From the NCBI RefSeq assembly GCF_000238055.2, contig NZ_KE148312.1:1422501-1486500 (forward strand): a stretch of 64,000 nucleotides of DNA, in the 5' to 3' direction. Of the stretch, positions 35,820-44,063 are shown one piece after another. A program made the translations under genes and the position numbers. This DNA is from Oribacterium parvum ACB1 (GTDB taxonomy: Bacteria; Bacillota; Clostridia; Lachnospirales; Lachnospiraceae). How positions within the stretch are numbered: position 1 is the first letter of the stretch; each line of letters begins with the position of its first letter. The notes under the pieces were generated by a model. It was not told the origin of the DNA. It made no database searches and saw only the letters and a program-made list of their open reading frames with translations.

Positions 35820-35907
35820 AACTGACCCTTTCTGAAGCTTTCTTTTTTTAACCAGCTCATAGCATACCATAAAGAAAAAAGAATGAGAATTTTTTTTCGA
35901 AAATTGC

Positions 35908-35936
35908 TTGACAAAAATAAAAGTCTTTATTATATT
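35908..35936 (+). promoter_or_regulatory. Strong sigma-A promoter of perR
   Basis: TTGACA (35908-35913), a 17-base spacer, TATATT (35931-35936): near consensus. The Fur/PerR operator begins 8 bases downstream, over the expected start point. Confidence 0.9.
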
Positions 35937-35944
35937 ATTCAATG

Positions 35945-35961
35945 TTGATAGTGATTATCAA
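35945..35961. promoter_or_regulatory. Fur/PerR-type operator (7-1-7)
   Basis: TTGATAGTGATTATCAA, an inverted repeat with the 7-1-7 core TGATAGT-G-ATTATCA. It overlaps the transcription start of perR, which implies negative autoregulation and control of the downstream rubrerythrin gene if co-transcribed. Confidence 0.88.
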
Positions 35962-36018
35962 TTTTGTTTTATTCAACTAACTAAGAATAAAGCAAAGGAA
36001 TGAAGAAAGGGAAAGCCA

Positions 36019-36438
36019 ATGAACTATTCCAGACAACGAGCAGAAGTCTTGGATCAGATTCGTGGACATAAGGATCATCCCACGGCTGATACGATTTTTG
36101 CTGAACTAAGAACGAAGGATCCCAGCATCAGCTTGGCAACGGTATACCGAAACTTAAAGCTTCTTTCGGATTTAGGAGAAATTCGAAAACTGAGTTTTGT
36201 TTCCGGAGCGGATCGTTTTGACCCTACGGTAAAAGCGCATTATCATTTTATATGTGAGAAGTGCGGACGGGTTTACGATGTACCGATGAAGGCTGCGGAA
36301 GTCTTGGATACGGATGTTCTGGACTCCGAAGTGGAGATGTACATTCCGGGAGTAATTACAAGTCATGACTTGGTTTTCCATGGAATATGTGATGAGTGTG
36401 GAGCTGTGGAGGGTTCGGCGCTCGGAGCAGAAGTGTAA
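36019..36438 (+). CDS. perR: Fur-family regulator, PerR-like
   Basis: 139-residue metalloregulator. N-terminal winged helix (residues about 1-80; HPTADTIFAELRTKDPSISLATVYRNLKLL is the DNA-recognition part), then the dimerisation domain with structural zinc cysteines CEKCG and CDECG. The regulatory metal site reads RFDPTVKAHYHF: the Asp and two His match PerR positions D85, H91 and H93, which sense peroxide by metal-catalysed histidine oxidation. Context (two rubrerythrins directly downstream) favours PerR over Fur. It carries its own operator at 35945. Shine-Dalgarno: AAAGGGAAAG. Confidence 0.9.
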   Translation: MNYSRQRAEVLDQIRGHKDHPTADTIFAELRTKDPSISLATVYRNLKLLSDLGEIRKLSFVSGADRFDPTVKAHYHFICEKCGRVYDVPMKAAEVLDTDVLDSEVEMYIPGVITSHDLVFHGICDECGAVEGSALGAEV

Positions 36439-36545
36439 AGAAGTGTCATTGTCAGGAATGCACGCTTCGAGTTGAGCAAATATTACTGCACAGGGCAGTG
36501 ATGTTAAGTTGAGTGAGCCGGTAAGGCGGAAAAGGAGAAAAGGTT

Positions 36546-37088
36546 ATGAAGACATGGGTTTGTTCAGTTTGTGGTTATGTTTATGAGGGAGCACAGGCTC
36601 CCGAGCAGTGTCCGGTATGTAAGGCAAGCTCCGATAAGTTCGTTGAGCAGAGTGGAGAGCTTACATGGGCTGCTGAGCACGTAATCGGTGTAGCTAAGGA
36701 CGTTCCGGAAGATATCAAGAAGGATTTGAGAGCTAACTTTGAAGGTGAGTGCAGTGAGGTTGGTATGTACCTTGCAATGAGTAGAGCAGCTTATAGAGAG
36801 GGATATCCCGAGGTAGGCGACTACTACAGACAGGCTGCATTTGAAGAGGCAGATCATGCATCTCGTTTCGCAGAACTCTTAGGAGAAGTTGTTTCCGCAT
36901 CCACTAAGGAGAACTTAGAGGCTCGTGTTAAGGCGGAGAACGGTGCTACTGCAGGTAAGGTTGACCTTGCTAAGAGAGCGAAGGCACATGACTTAGACGC
37001 TATCCATGATACTGTTCACGAAATGGCTAGAGATGAGGCTAGACACGGTAAGGCTTTCTACGGTCTCTTAAAGAGATACTTCAACTAA
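36546..37088 (+). CDS. Reverse rubrerythrin (rubredoxin domain first)
   Basis: 180 residues. An N-terminal rubredoxin domain ([21 protein letters not shown], residues 6-26) is fused in front of a ferritin-like diiron domain ([37 protein letters not shown]). This inverted order is that of Clostridium reverse rubrerythrins, NADH peroxidases induced by oxygen. It lies 107 bases after perR with no terminator between, so transcription from the perR operator is likely. Shine-Dalgarno: AAAGGAG. Confidence 0.93.
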   Translation: MKTWVCSVCGYVYEGAQAPEQCPVCKASSDKFVEQSGELTWAAEHVIGVAKDVPEDIKKDLRANFEGECSEVGMYLAMSRAAYREGYPEVGDYYRQAAFEEADHASRFAELLGEVVSASTKENLEARVKAENGATAGKVDLAKRAKAHDLDAIHDTVHEMARDEARHGKAFYGLLKRYFN

Positions 37089-37165
37089 TATAATTGATAA
37101 AACCGATTGATTTTATAATTGCTATAGATTAAAATAATACGGTCAACATCATGGTTGAGCCGAAG

Positions 37166-37195
37166 GAAATAGAGGAAGAGCGCTTCCTCTATTTC
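37166..37195 (+). terminator. Perfect hairpin after reverse rubrerythrin
   Basis: GAAATAGAGGAAG / CTTCCTCTATTTC with loop AGCG, a perfect 13-bp stem. The following sequence TAATTATTG lacks a real T run, so termination may be partial and allow read-through into the second rubrerythrin. Confidence 0.5.
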
Positions 37196-37291
37196 TAATT
37201 ATTGATGAGTGTTGTAATCTGTTTTTACAATATTTCGTTTTTTATGTCTGCTATAGGAAAAATAGTGACACAGCTGTAGAGGAGGGTTATT

Positions 37292-37840
37292 ATGGCAAAC
37301 TACAAGGGTACGGAAACAGAGAAAAACTTATGGGCGGCATTTGCCGGAGAGTCTCAGGCAAGAAATAAGTATACTTATTATGCTTCTCAGGCAAAGAAGG
37401 ACGGATATCAGCAGATTGCGGCTATTTTGGAAGAGACAGCGGCAAACGAAGAGTATCATGGAAAGATGTGGTTTAAGGAGCTTGCCGGACTTGGCGGCGG
37501 AATCGGAGATACAGCAGCAAACTTAAAGGCTGCTTCCGAAGGTGAGCACTATGAGTGGACCGAGATGTATAAGAACTTTGCAGAAGTAGCGGAGAAAGAG
37601 GGATTTAAGGAGCTTGCCGCAAAGTTCCGTCTGGTAGGAGCGGTAGAGAAAGAGCATGATGCTCGTTTCCAAGAGCTTTTACAGGGAATTTTAGATAATA
37701 CCACCTTCAAAGAGGATAAGCCGACACTTTGGCACTGTAGAAACTGCGGTTTTATCTATGAGGGAGAGGAAGCACCGGAGGTATGTCCTTGCTGTAATCA
37801 TCCGAAGGCTTACTTCGAGAGAAAGGCTGATAACTATTAA
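37292..37840 (+). CDS. Rubrerythrin (classical order)
   Basis: 182-residue peroxide reductase. The ferritin-like diiron domain comes first (EKNLWAAFAGESQARNKYTYY, ETAANEEYHGKMWF, VEKEHDARFQ) and the rubredoxin domain last (CRNCGFIYEGEEAPEVCPCCNHP). One rubredoxin half has CPCC in place of CPVC; the four ligand positions remain. Shine-Dalgarno GGAGGG. It complements the reverse rubrerythrin upstream in oxygen and peroxide defence of an anaerobe. Confidence 0.95.
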   Translation: MANYKGTETEKNLWAAFAGESQARNKYTYYASQAKKDGYQQIAAILEETAANEEYHGKMWFKELAGLGGGIGDTAANLKAASEGEHYEWTEMYKNFAEVAEKEGFKELAAKFRLVGAVEKEHDARFQELLQGILDNTTFKEDKPTLWHCRNCGFIYEGEEAPEVCPCCNHPKAYFERKADNY

Positions 37841-37918
37841 AGAGCACCGCTTTTGGAATTGCGTAGAGTTTCATAACGAATAGGGTGCACAAAGCGTGCA
37901 GGATTGCAGTATTGAAAA

Positions 37919-37957
37919 GAAGGACTGCATTGCGAGAGTATCGCAATGTAGTCTTTT
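37919..37957 (+). terminator. Terminator of rubrerythrin
   Basis: AAGGACTGCATTGCGA pairs with TCGCAATGTAGTCTT, followed by TTTACTTTT. The remainder of this 315-base spacer holds only the gpmI promoter. Confidence 0.85.
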
Positions 37958-38061
37958 ACTTTTATCTAATTTTCAAAGAAAGACTGTGTTTATAGAATTT
38001 GTTTTATTTCCATAATACGACTTCCTTCGGAAAAATAAGAAAGCTTTTATACTTCTAAGAA

Positions 38062-38090
38062 TTGACGGAAAGCACAGTTTGGGATAGACT
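38062..38090 (+). promoter_or_regulatory. Promoter of gpmI
   Basis: TTGACG, a 17-base spacer, TAGACT, about 65 bases before the start codon. Confidence 0.7.
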
Positions 38091-38155
38091 TTTTAAGTGT
38101 TTTAAAGGAATGCTTTAGTTGCTTTTATTTCCCGGAATGGAAAGAGAGGATATAG

Positions 38156-39688
38156 ATGAAGAAACCGACAGTTTTATTGATTCTTGACGGCTATGGAGAG
38201 AGAAAAGAGAAAGAGGGCAATGCGATTGCCCTTGCCAAGACGCCCGTTATGGACAGACTGAAGAAGGAATTCCCCTATGTGGAGGGACAGGCCTCCGGTC
38301 TATTCGTAGGGCTCCCTGACGGACAAATGGGGAACTCTGAAGTAGGGCACATGAATATGGGCGCCGGGAGAATTGTTTATCAGGAATTAACCCGAATCAC
38401 AAAGTCTATTCAGGATGGTGATTTTTTTGAAAATAAAGCTTTAAAGGCTGCGGTAGAGCATTGTAAGAAAGAGGATTCCGCCCTGCACTTTATGGGCTTG
38501 GTTTCCAGTGGCGGAGTACACTCTCATATTGAGCACATCTACGGACTTTTGGAGCTTGCCAAGAGAGCAGGCTTAAAGAAGGTTTATCTTCATGCCTTTT
38601 TAGACGGTAGGGATACGCCTCCCGATTCCGGAAAATCTTTCCTTCTCGCTGTAGAAAAGAAGATGCAGGAGCTTCATGTAGGAGAGATTGCGACGATTTC
38701 AGGAAGATATTATGCCATGGATAGAGACAAGAATTATGACAGAGTGGAAAAGGCGTATCGCGCTATGGTGGACGGCACGGGAGAAAAGGCTTCTTCCGTA
38801 GAAGAGGCGATAGACGCTTCTTATGCGAAGAAGGTATATGATGAATTTGTACTTCCGACGGTGATTGAAAAAGATGGAGCAGTGCATACTGTTTCTGACG
38901 GTGATGCAATGATTTTCTTTAACTTCCGCCCGGATAGAGCAAGAGAAATCTGCCATGCTTTCTGTGATGATGATTTCAGTTTCTTTGAGAGAGGAGCAAG
39001 GAAGAATATATTCTTTGTCTGCTTTACGGACTATGATCCTACGATTCCCAATAAGCATGTGGCTTTCGAAAAGGAAGAAATTCATAATACTTTGGGAGAA
39101 GTGGTTTCCAACCTGGGAAAGAATCAGCTTCGTATTGCGGAGACCGAGAAGTATGCCCATGTTACTTTCTTCTTTAACGGAGGGAAAGAGGAACCTTATG
39201 AAAATGAGGATAGAATCCTTGTTCCTTCTCCGAAGGAGGTTCCAACCTATGATTTAAAGCCTGAAATGAGTTGCTATACGGTTACGGAAAAGCTGACTGA
39301 AGCAATCAGGTCCGGAAAGTATGATTTGGTGGTAGCTAACTTTGCTAATCCCGACATGGTGGGACACACCGGTGTTCTCCCCGCAGCAATCAAGGCGATT
39401 GAGGTAGTGGATGAGTGCATGGGAAAGGTTGTTGATGCGGTAGAGTCCATGCATGGGAATCTCTTCATTTTAGCGGATCATGGCAATGCGGATATTATGA
39501 TTGATGAAAAGACGGGAGAACCTTATACGGCACATACGACAAATCCCGTGCCTTTTATTCTGGTAAGTGAAGAGAAACATAAGTTAAGAGAAGGCGGATG
39601 TCTTGCAGATGTTGCACCGACTCTTTTGGAGCTAATGGGTATCCCGCAGCCAAAGGAAATGACAGGAAAGAGTCTTTTGGAAAAATAA
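38156..39688 (+). CDS. gpmI: 2,3-bisphosphoglycerate-independent phosphoglycerate mutase
   Basis: 510-residue glycolytic enzyme interconverting 3- and 2-phosphoglycerate, alkaline-phosphatase superfamily, dimanganese. ILDGYGER (first Asp ligand), the phosphoserine loop MGNSEVGHMNMGAGR, and the metal-binding blocks GMVGHT-like DMVGHTG and ADHGNAD near the C-terminus are all present. Full length. Shine-Dalgarno GAGAGGA. The only glycolytic gene in the window. Confidence 0.97.
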   Translation: MKKPTVLLILDGYGERKEKEGNAIALAKTPVMDRLKKEFPYVEGQASGLFVGLPDGQMGNSEVGHMNMGAGRIVYQELTRITKSIQDGDFFENKALKAAVEHCKKEDSALHFMGLVSSGGVHSHIEHIYGLLELAKRAGLKKVYLHAFLDGRDTPPDSGKSFLLAVEKKMQELHVGEIATISGRYYAMDRDKNYDRVEKAYRAMVDGTGEKASSVEEAIDASYAKKVYDEFVLPTVIEKDGAVHTVSDGDAMIFFNFRPDRAREICHAFCDDDFSFFERGARKNIFFVCFTDYDPTIPNKHVAFEKEEIHNTLGEVVSNLGKNQLRIAETEKYAHVTFFFNGGKEEPYENEDRILVPSPKEVPTYDLKPEMSCYTVTEKLTEAIRSGKYDLVVANFANPDMVGHTGVLPAAIKAIEVVDECMGKVVDAVESMHGNLFILADHGNADIMIDEKTGEPYTAHTTNPVPFILVSEEKHKLREGGCLADVAPTLLELMGIPQPKEMTGKSLLEK

Positions 39689-39716
39689 AGTCGGATTTTT
39701 ATAATAGAGGAAAAAA

Positions 39717-39745
39717 CCAAGGAGGGGAGGAGTCTTCTCCCTTGG
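39717..39745 (+). other. Hairpin in the gpmI-degV spacer
   Basis: CCAAGG plus GGGGAG pairs with CTTCTCCCTTGG across loop GAGT, without a T run. It sits just before the degV ribosome-binding site (GAGAGGAG). It may act as a weak terminator or RNA-processing signal; evidence is structural only. Confidence 0.35.
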
Positions 39746-39763
39746 CAGTAGAGAGGAGTAGGC

Positions 39764-40648
39764 ATGAAAATCGGAATCTGCACCGACTCGGGTTCGGGAA
39801 TCACCCCGGAGGAGGGAAGAGAGCTGGGAATCAAAGTGGTTCCTATGCCCTTCCGAATGGGGGAAGAGGAATATTTTGAAGATATCAACATGAGCCGGGA
39901 AGAGTTCTTTCAAAGGCTTCTTTCGGGAGAACTGGTTTCTACCTCTCAGCCCTCTATGGAGAGTGTTATGGAGGCTTGGGATGAGTTGCTTACGGAATAC
40001 GATGAAGTTGTGCATATTCCTCTAAGCTCCGGACTTTCCGGATCTACGCAAACCGCTATCATGCTCTCACAGGATGAGCCGTATCTTGGAAGAGTTTTTG
40101 TGCCGGACAGCCGTGGAGTTTCCGTGACACAGCGCATGCACTGTATTTTTGCGAAGCTGCTTGGAGAAAAGGGCTATACCGGAAAAGTGATTCAGGACCT
40201 TTTAAATCATTCTACCGGAGAAAACGGGATCTATATCGGGGTACAAAACTTAAGCTACTTGAAAAGAGGGGGAAGGATTACTCCTATGGCGGCTGCAATC
40301 GGTACCTTGTTACAAATCAAGCCGGTTCTTGCCATCAATGAGGGAGGAAAGCTGGATTCCTACAAGAAGGTAAGAACGGAAAAGCAGGTCAGGGAAGCAA
40401 TTATCGAGGGCTTACATCAGACACTTGAGCGATTGGGAGACCCGGAGGCGAGGGACTGTCATATTGCGGTTGCTTATACGGATAACAAAGAGCAGGCAGA
40501 GAACTTTAGAGAGCAGCTTAAGGCGGAGTTTCCGAATCGTTTTGAAGAGGAAATTGTGGTTCGCCCGCTGTCCCTCCTTATTTCTTGCCATATCGGGGAA
40601 AATGGTCTCGGAGCAGCAGTTATTAAAAGACCTAAGGAGCTGAACTAG
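39764..40648 (+). CDS. DegV family fatty-acid-binding protein
   Basis: 294-residue DegV/FakB family protein. FakB proteins hold a fatty acid for phosphorylation by FakA. Family features: KIGICTDSGSGI at the start, STSQPS (lipid-site threonine/serine), PLSSGLSGSTQTA, LSYLKRGGRITPMAAAIGTLLQIKP, and a C-terminal SCHIGENGLGAAVI. It differs from other genes here only in being the last plus-strand gene before a 376-base convergent spacer that carries the structured element. fakA is not in the window. Confidence 0.93.
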   Translation: MKIGICTDSGSGITPEEGRELGIKVVPMPFRMGEEEYFEDINMSREEFFQRLLSGELVSTSQPSMESVMEAWDELLTEYDEVVHIPLSSGLSGSTQTAIMLSQDEPYLGRVFVPDSRGVSVTQRMHCIFAKLLGEKGYTGKVIQDLLNHSTGENGIYIGVQNLSYLKRGGRITPMAAAIGTLLQIKPVLAINEGGKLDSYKKVRTEKQVREAIIEGLHQTLERLGDPEARDCHIAVAYTDNKEQAENFREQLKAEFPNRFEEEIVVRPLSLLISCHIGENGLGAAVIKRPKELN

Positions 40649-40655
40649 TCTACCA

Positions 40656-40970
40656 GGTGCTGTAAAAAAATCAAAATAATTTTCTAAGCAATATAGGTCT
40701 GAACTTGGGCACGCTCTCGCTAGCTTCGCCTGACTGAGCAGTAGTCTTGTTGACTACTGCTCACTTTGCTTTGCAAAGCAACTTCCTTCGGAAGTTGGTC
40801 TGTTACAGAACAACTTTTCTGATGAAAAGTTTGTCCTTACATAACGGATACTAAGCGAAAAACTGCGTTTCTCTTGTTTTTCGCAAGTACCGACGGGCTC
40901 AGACTACCCCGCATTCAGACCTATATTGCAAAAATCACTTTATTATTTTGATTTTTTTACAGCCCCTTTT
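40656..40970. repeat. Structured intergenic element, copy 1 (degV/comEC)
   Basis: A conserved core of about 204 bases (40707-40910) lies inside long self-complementary arms: GCTGTAAAAAAATCAAAATA pairs with the TTTTGATTTTTTTACAGC at 40947-40963, and ATAGGTCTGAA with TTCAGACCTAT. Internal hairpins: GAGCAGTAGTC/GACTACTGCTC, CTTTGC/GCAAAG, AACTTCC/GGAAGTT, AACTTTTC-TGAT-GAAAAGTT and GCGAAAAAC/GTTTTTCGC. The outer arms resemble the glyQS terminator, as if the core had been placed in a terminator loop. No ORF is believable. Confidence 0.9.
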
Positions 40971-41024
40971 CTTTTACTTACGGATAAAGCAGGAGGTATC
41001 TCGCTTGATGGCTTCCTTTGCGTA

Positions 41025-43856
41025 TTAGCTGTCAGGCATTTCTGCAGGGAGCGATGAAGTTACCCGGCAGGGGGCTACGATTTCATATTTTTTTCCGTCC
41101 GTTTTTATTTGAATTTCTCCGACTTTTGCCGTTTCTAAGGGAATGAGGCGGAAGTAGGAACATTTTTCCAAGGTGATTTGATGCGGATGTCCATAACGAT
41201 TGTTCTTTCCGTAGGAAAAGAGTGCGAACTTTCCTTTTGTTTCTGAAAGAAAAATGGGAGAAGAGGAAGTTTTCGATCCGTGGTGCGCGAGTTTTATGAT
41301 ATCCACAGAGGGGCTTTGCCCCTCTTTTTTTATAGCGGAAAGCATTGCTTCCTCGGCTTCTTTCGGCATATCACCGGTAAAAACCATGGAAAAATCTCCG
41401 TATCGAAGGATACAGCCTAGGGAATGTGCATTTGCTTCTTCCATGGGGGCATTTGTGAGCGGGTAGTAACAGCGCAGGGATAGAAAAGCCGATTTTTCGG
41501 AAGGCGCCGTATCGGAGGGAGGAAATAAGTCAGAGGAAGGAGCTGTGCCGGAGGGAGGAAGTGTGTCAGAGGGAGAAGTTGTGTCAGAGACAGAGTGATT
41601 TTTATTACCATACACTATACTGTTTCCGTTTTTCCAATACAGAAGCCTTGCTCCATGCCTTCCGGCAAGGCGCTTTAAGAGATCATAGCGATAATCGTCT
41701 TTGGCTTGTACCGGAAGAATCAGATTTTCAATCTGCAGTTTACATATGTCTGAGTGTGTGCTTTCCGTACTTCCCTCTTCCAAAATGGCTTGTATTCCGC
41801 TCGTGTGATCGATATCGGAATGGGTGATTAAGGCGTACCGGATTTTATGGATTCGCTTCGCTTTGCAGTAGGGCAGCAGGGTATTTTCCGGAAAATTTTT
41901 GTCGGAGGAGGAGCCGTTATCAATGGTCATGACAAAATTTCCTTTTCGAATAAGGAAGCCGTCGCCTTGTCCCACGTAGAGGGCGGTGATTTCCAAGTCT
42001 TTAGGTGGAGAGGGAAGAAAGAGCGGTATAGTACAGATAAATAGAAGAGAAAGAATATTTTTGAGATAGCATATTTTTTTTATCGCAAAGAGAGAAATGC
42101 AAGAGAAGGATGAGTTGATTTGCTTTTCCTTCTCTTTCTTTTGCATTTGCCTTCTTTTTTTTATTACAGATTGCAGAGGGAAGAGGAAGAGTATGTAAAA
42201 AAGAAAAAGATAGAGAAAGAGAGCGGGGAGGGAAAGTTTTCCTAAAAGAAGGGAAGAATAGGGAAGCTGCAGGCTAAAGTAAATGAGGCTATGGAAAAGG
42301 CTTAAAAGAAAAGACAGGCTTTGAGAAAGTAGCTTTACAAGAGGGAAGAAAAGAGGGGGAAGATGAGAGAAAAGAATAGAAAGAATCCCGAGAAAAAAGA
42401 TAAAAGGAAGCAAGGGGAGGAGGAGCAGATTTAAAAGAGGGGCATAAAGCGGAAAGGAGGATTGTAAAAAGGAAAAAAGCGGAAATAAGCCGAGATAAAA
42501 TAGAAAGAGCTCTTTTCCCCCTTCCTTTATTTTTTTTGGTAGAAGCCTTAAAAGTTCTGTGAATCTTTTCTTTCTCTTAGCTTTTTCCCATTTTTTAGAG
42601 AGGGCTTTCCGCCTCTTCTTACCGTCTCGTAAAGATAAGAGTAGGAGGAGAAAGAGACTGTAAAAGGAGCATTGAAAGCCGACAGAGTAAAGAAAGAGCG
42701 GTTGCAGGAAAAGCAGAAGGAGCAAAGAAAGTGAAAGCGAAGAAATCCTGTCTTGCCCTCTTCCCAGATTTTTCCCGAAGAAGTAGACAAAAAACATAAG
42801 CATAGCACGGAGGGTGGAGCCGGAAGAACCGGTAAAAAGAGCAAAGGAAAGAACGAAGAAGGAGGAAAGGATGGAGGCATAACTAAGTTCCATTCCAAGA
42901 AGGCGGAGGAGTACAAAACAAGTCCCTCCGACGAGAGATAGATGTAAGCCGGAAACTGCAAGGATATGGGCGATTCCCGCTTCCTGATAAAGACCTTTCT
43001 CTTCTTTGGAAAGGGCTGATTTTTCTCCGAGGAAAAGGCTTTTTAGAAAAGCACTTTGCTCTTCGGGATACAGTTTCTCTAAGTCACGGGAGGCTTGCCT
43101 TTTTAATTTGTAGAGAAGCTTTAAGAAGGGGGAGGAGTTGTTCTCTCGGACTTCTCCTTTATTCTTAACAAGTGTTGCTCGCATAGCGTGCAATATCTCG
43201 TTCTGAACAAGTGGCAAAGGCGAAGCCGGAGACATCTTGTTTGCCAGAAAAAAAGCTTCTATTCCTTCTCCTTTACAATATTGTAAAAAGGAGAATTCTC
43301 CTTCATTCATTGCAGGACTAAGCTCCATGAATTTTCCATGAAAAACTACCCTATCCCCGGGATAAAATTCTGTATATTGCGGAATTTCGGAGTCTTCCTG
43401 TGCGGTTTTTTTAAAAAGAACCTGTATTTTTTGAAAGGGTAAATTGTTTCGCGCCTCCCACTTCTCTTCCTCCTCTTTACCGAGTTCCTTCGGCTTTTTT
43501 CCTAAGGAACTATTGACTATACAATTTTTCAGAAAGATTCTATAGGCTGTTTCATTTTCCGAAATGTAGGAAATCGTGCCCTCTACGGTACAGTTTAAGG
43601 GGATGACTCTTTCAATACATTCCTGTTGCTTTTGAAAATGGCCAAGAGCGTTTTGAAAATGAAGAGAAGAAAGAAAAAAGAGAAAGAGGGAAAGAAGCAG
43701 AATTTTTTGTTTTTTCTTTCGGAAGAGAAGGCTCAGGTAGAAAAGGTAAAATAGAAGAAGGACGAAGCGGAGGGAGAGCGGAAGCTCGGGGCAGAGGAGC
43801 ATTTCCCCGAAAAGCACGGAAAGTGCCAAAGAAAATAGGGGGCGAGAAATAAACAT
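41025..43856 (-). CDS. comEC: ComEC/Rec2 DNA uptake channel
   Basis: 943-residue polytopic membrane protein that carries single-stranded DNA across the membrane in transformation. N-terminal hydrophobic helices and an OB-like extracytoplasmic region come first, then the competence domain (LAVSGLHLSLVGG, about residues 300-330, with SSGSTLRAMLMF), many transmembrane helices, and a C-terminal metallo-beta-lactamase domain (ITHSDIDHTSGIQAIL; KLAHHGSKTSSSP). A Ser/Pro/Asp low-complexity stretch (TLPPSGTAPSSDLFPPSD) interrupts the lactamase domain. The start has AAGGAG on the minus strand, just downstream of a 14-bp repeat array. Unlike Bacillus, comEA is not adjacent, but holA is within 10 kb. 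Confidence 0.92.
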   Translation of the reverse strand: MFISRPLFSLALSVLFGEMLLCPELPLSLRFVLLLFYLFYLSLLFRKKKQKILLLSLFLFFLSSLHFQNALGHFQKQQECIERVIPLNCTVEGTISYISENETAYRIFLKNCIVNSSLGKKPKELGKEEEEKWEARNNLPFQKIQVLFKKTAQEDSEIPQYTEFYPGDRVVFHGKFMELSPAMNEGEFSFLQYCKGEGIEAFFLANKMSPASPLPLVQNEILHAMRATLVKNKGEVRENNSSPFLKLLYKLKRQASRDLEKLYPEEQSAFLKSLFLGEKSALSKEEKGLYQEAGIAHILAVSGLHLSLVGGTCFVLLRLLGMELSYASILSSFFVLSFALFTGSSGSTLRAMLMFFVYFFGKNLGRGQDRISSLSLSLLLLLFLQPLFLYSVGFQCSFYSLFLLLLLSLRDGKKRRKALSKKWEKAKRKKRFTELLRLLPKKIKEGGKELFLFYLGLFPLFSFLQSSFPLYAPLLNLLLLPLLPFIFFLGILSILFSHLPPLFFPLVKLLSQSLSFLLSLFHSLIYFSLQLPYSSLLLGKLSLPALFLYLFLFYILFLFPLQSVIKKRRQMQKKEKEKQINSSFSCISLFAIKKICYLKNILSLLFICTIPLFLPSPPKDLEITALYVGQGDGFLIRKGNFVMTIDNGSSSDKNFPENTLLPYCKAKRIHKIRYALITHSDIDHTSGIQAILEEGSTESTHSDICKLQIENLILPVQAKDDYRYDLLKRLAGRHGARLLYWKNGNSIVYGNKNHSVSDTTSPSDTLPPSGTAPSSDLFPPSDTAPSEKSAFLSLRCYYPLTNAPMEEANAHSLGCILRYGDFSMVFTGDMPKEAEEAMLSAIKKEGQSPSVDIIKLAHHGSKTSSSPIFLSETKGKFALFSYGKNNRYGHPHQITLEKCSYFRLIPLETAKVGEIQIKTDGKKYEIVAPCRVTSSLPAEMPDS
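43206..43242. repeat. Small palindromic repeat inside comEC, copy 2
   Basis: AACAAG...CTTGTT ends enclosing TGGCAAAGGCGAAGCC and GGAGACAT, clearly related to 22033-22069. Here it is read through in frame, encoding part of the stretch LANKMSPASPLPLVQNE near residue 210 of ComEC, probably a surface loop. Confidence 0.6.
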
Positions 43857-43895
43857 GGAAAACTCCTTAAAATGGAAATAGAAAAAAATAGAAAA

Positions 43896-43973
43896 CAGAA
43901 ATAGAAAAACAGAAATAGAAAAACAGAAATAGAAAAACAGAAATAGAAAAACAGAAATAGAAAAACAGAAATA
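43896..43973. repeat. 14-bp tandem repeat upstream of comEC
   Basis: Five perfect units of CAGAAATAGAAAAA plus a partial unit, ending 40 bases before the comEC start codon (minus strand). Related looser copies extend from 43873 to 43998. Confidence 0.95.
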
Positions 43974-44063
43974 AAAAATAGAAACATAGAAAAACAGAAA
44001 GCGAATCCTGTAGAACTTAGTTCATATCAAGCAATTAGATTAGATCAAGTAAAAATGAAACAA

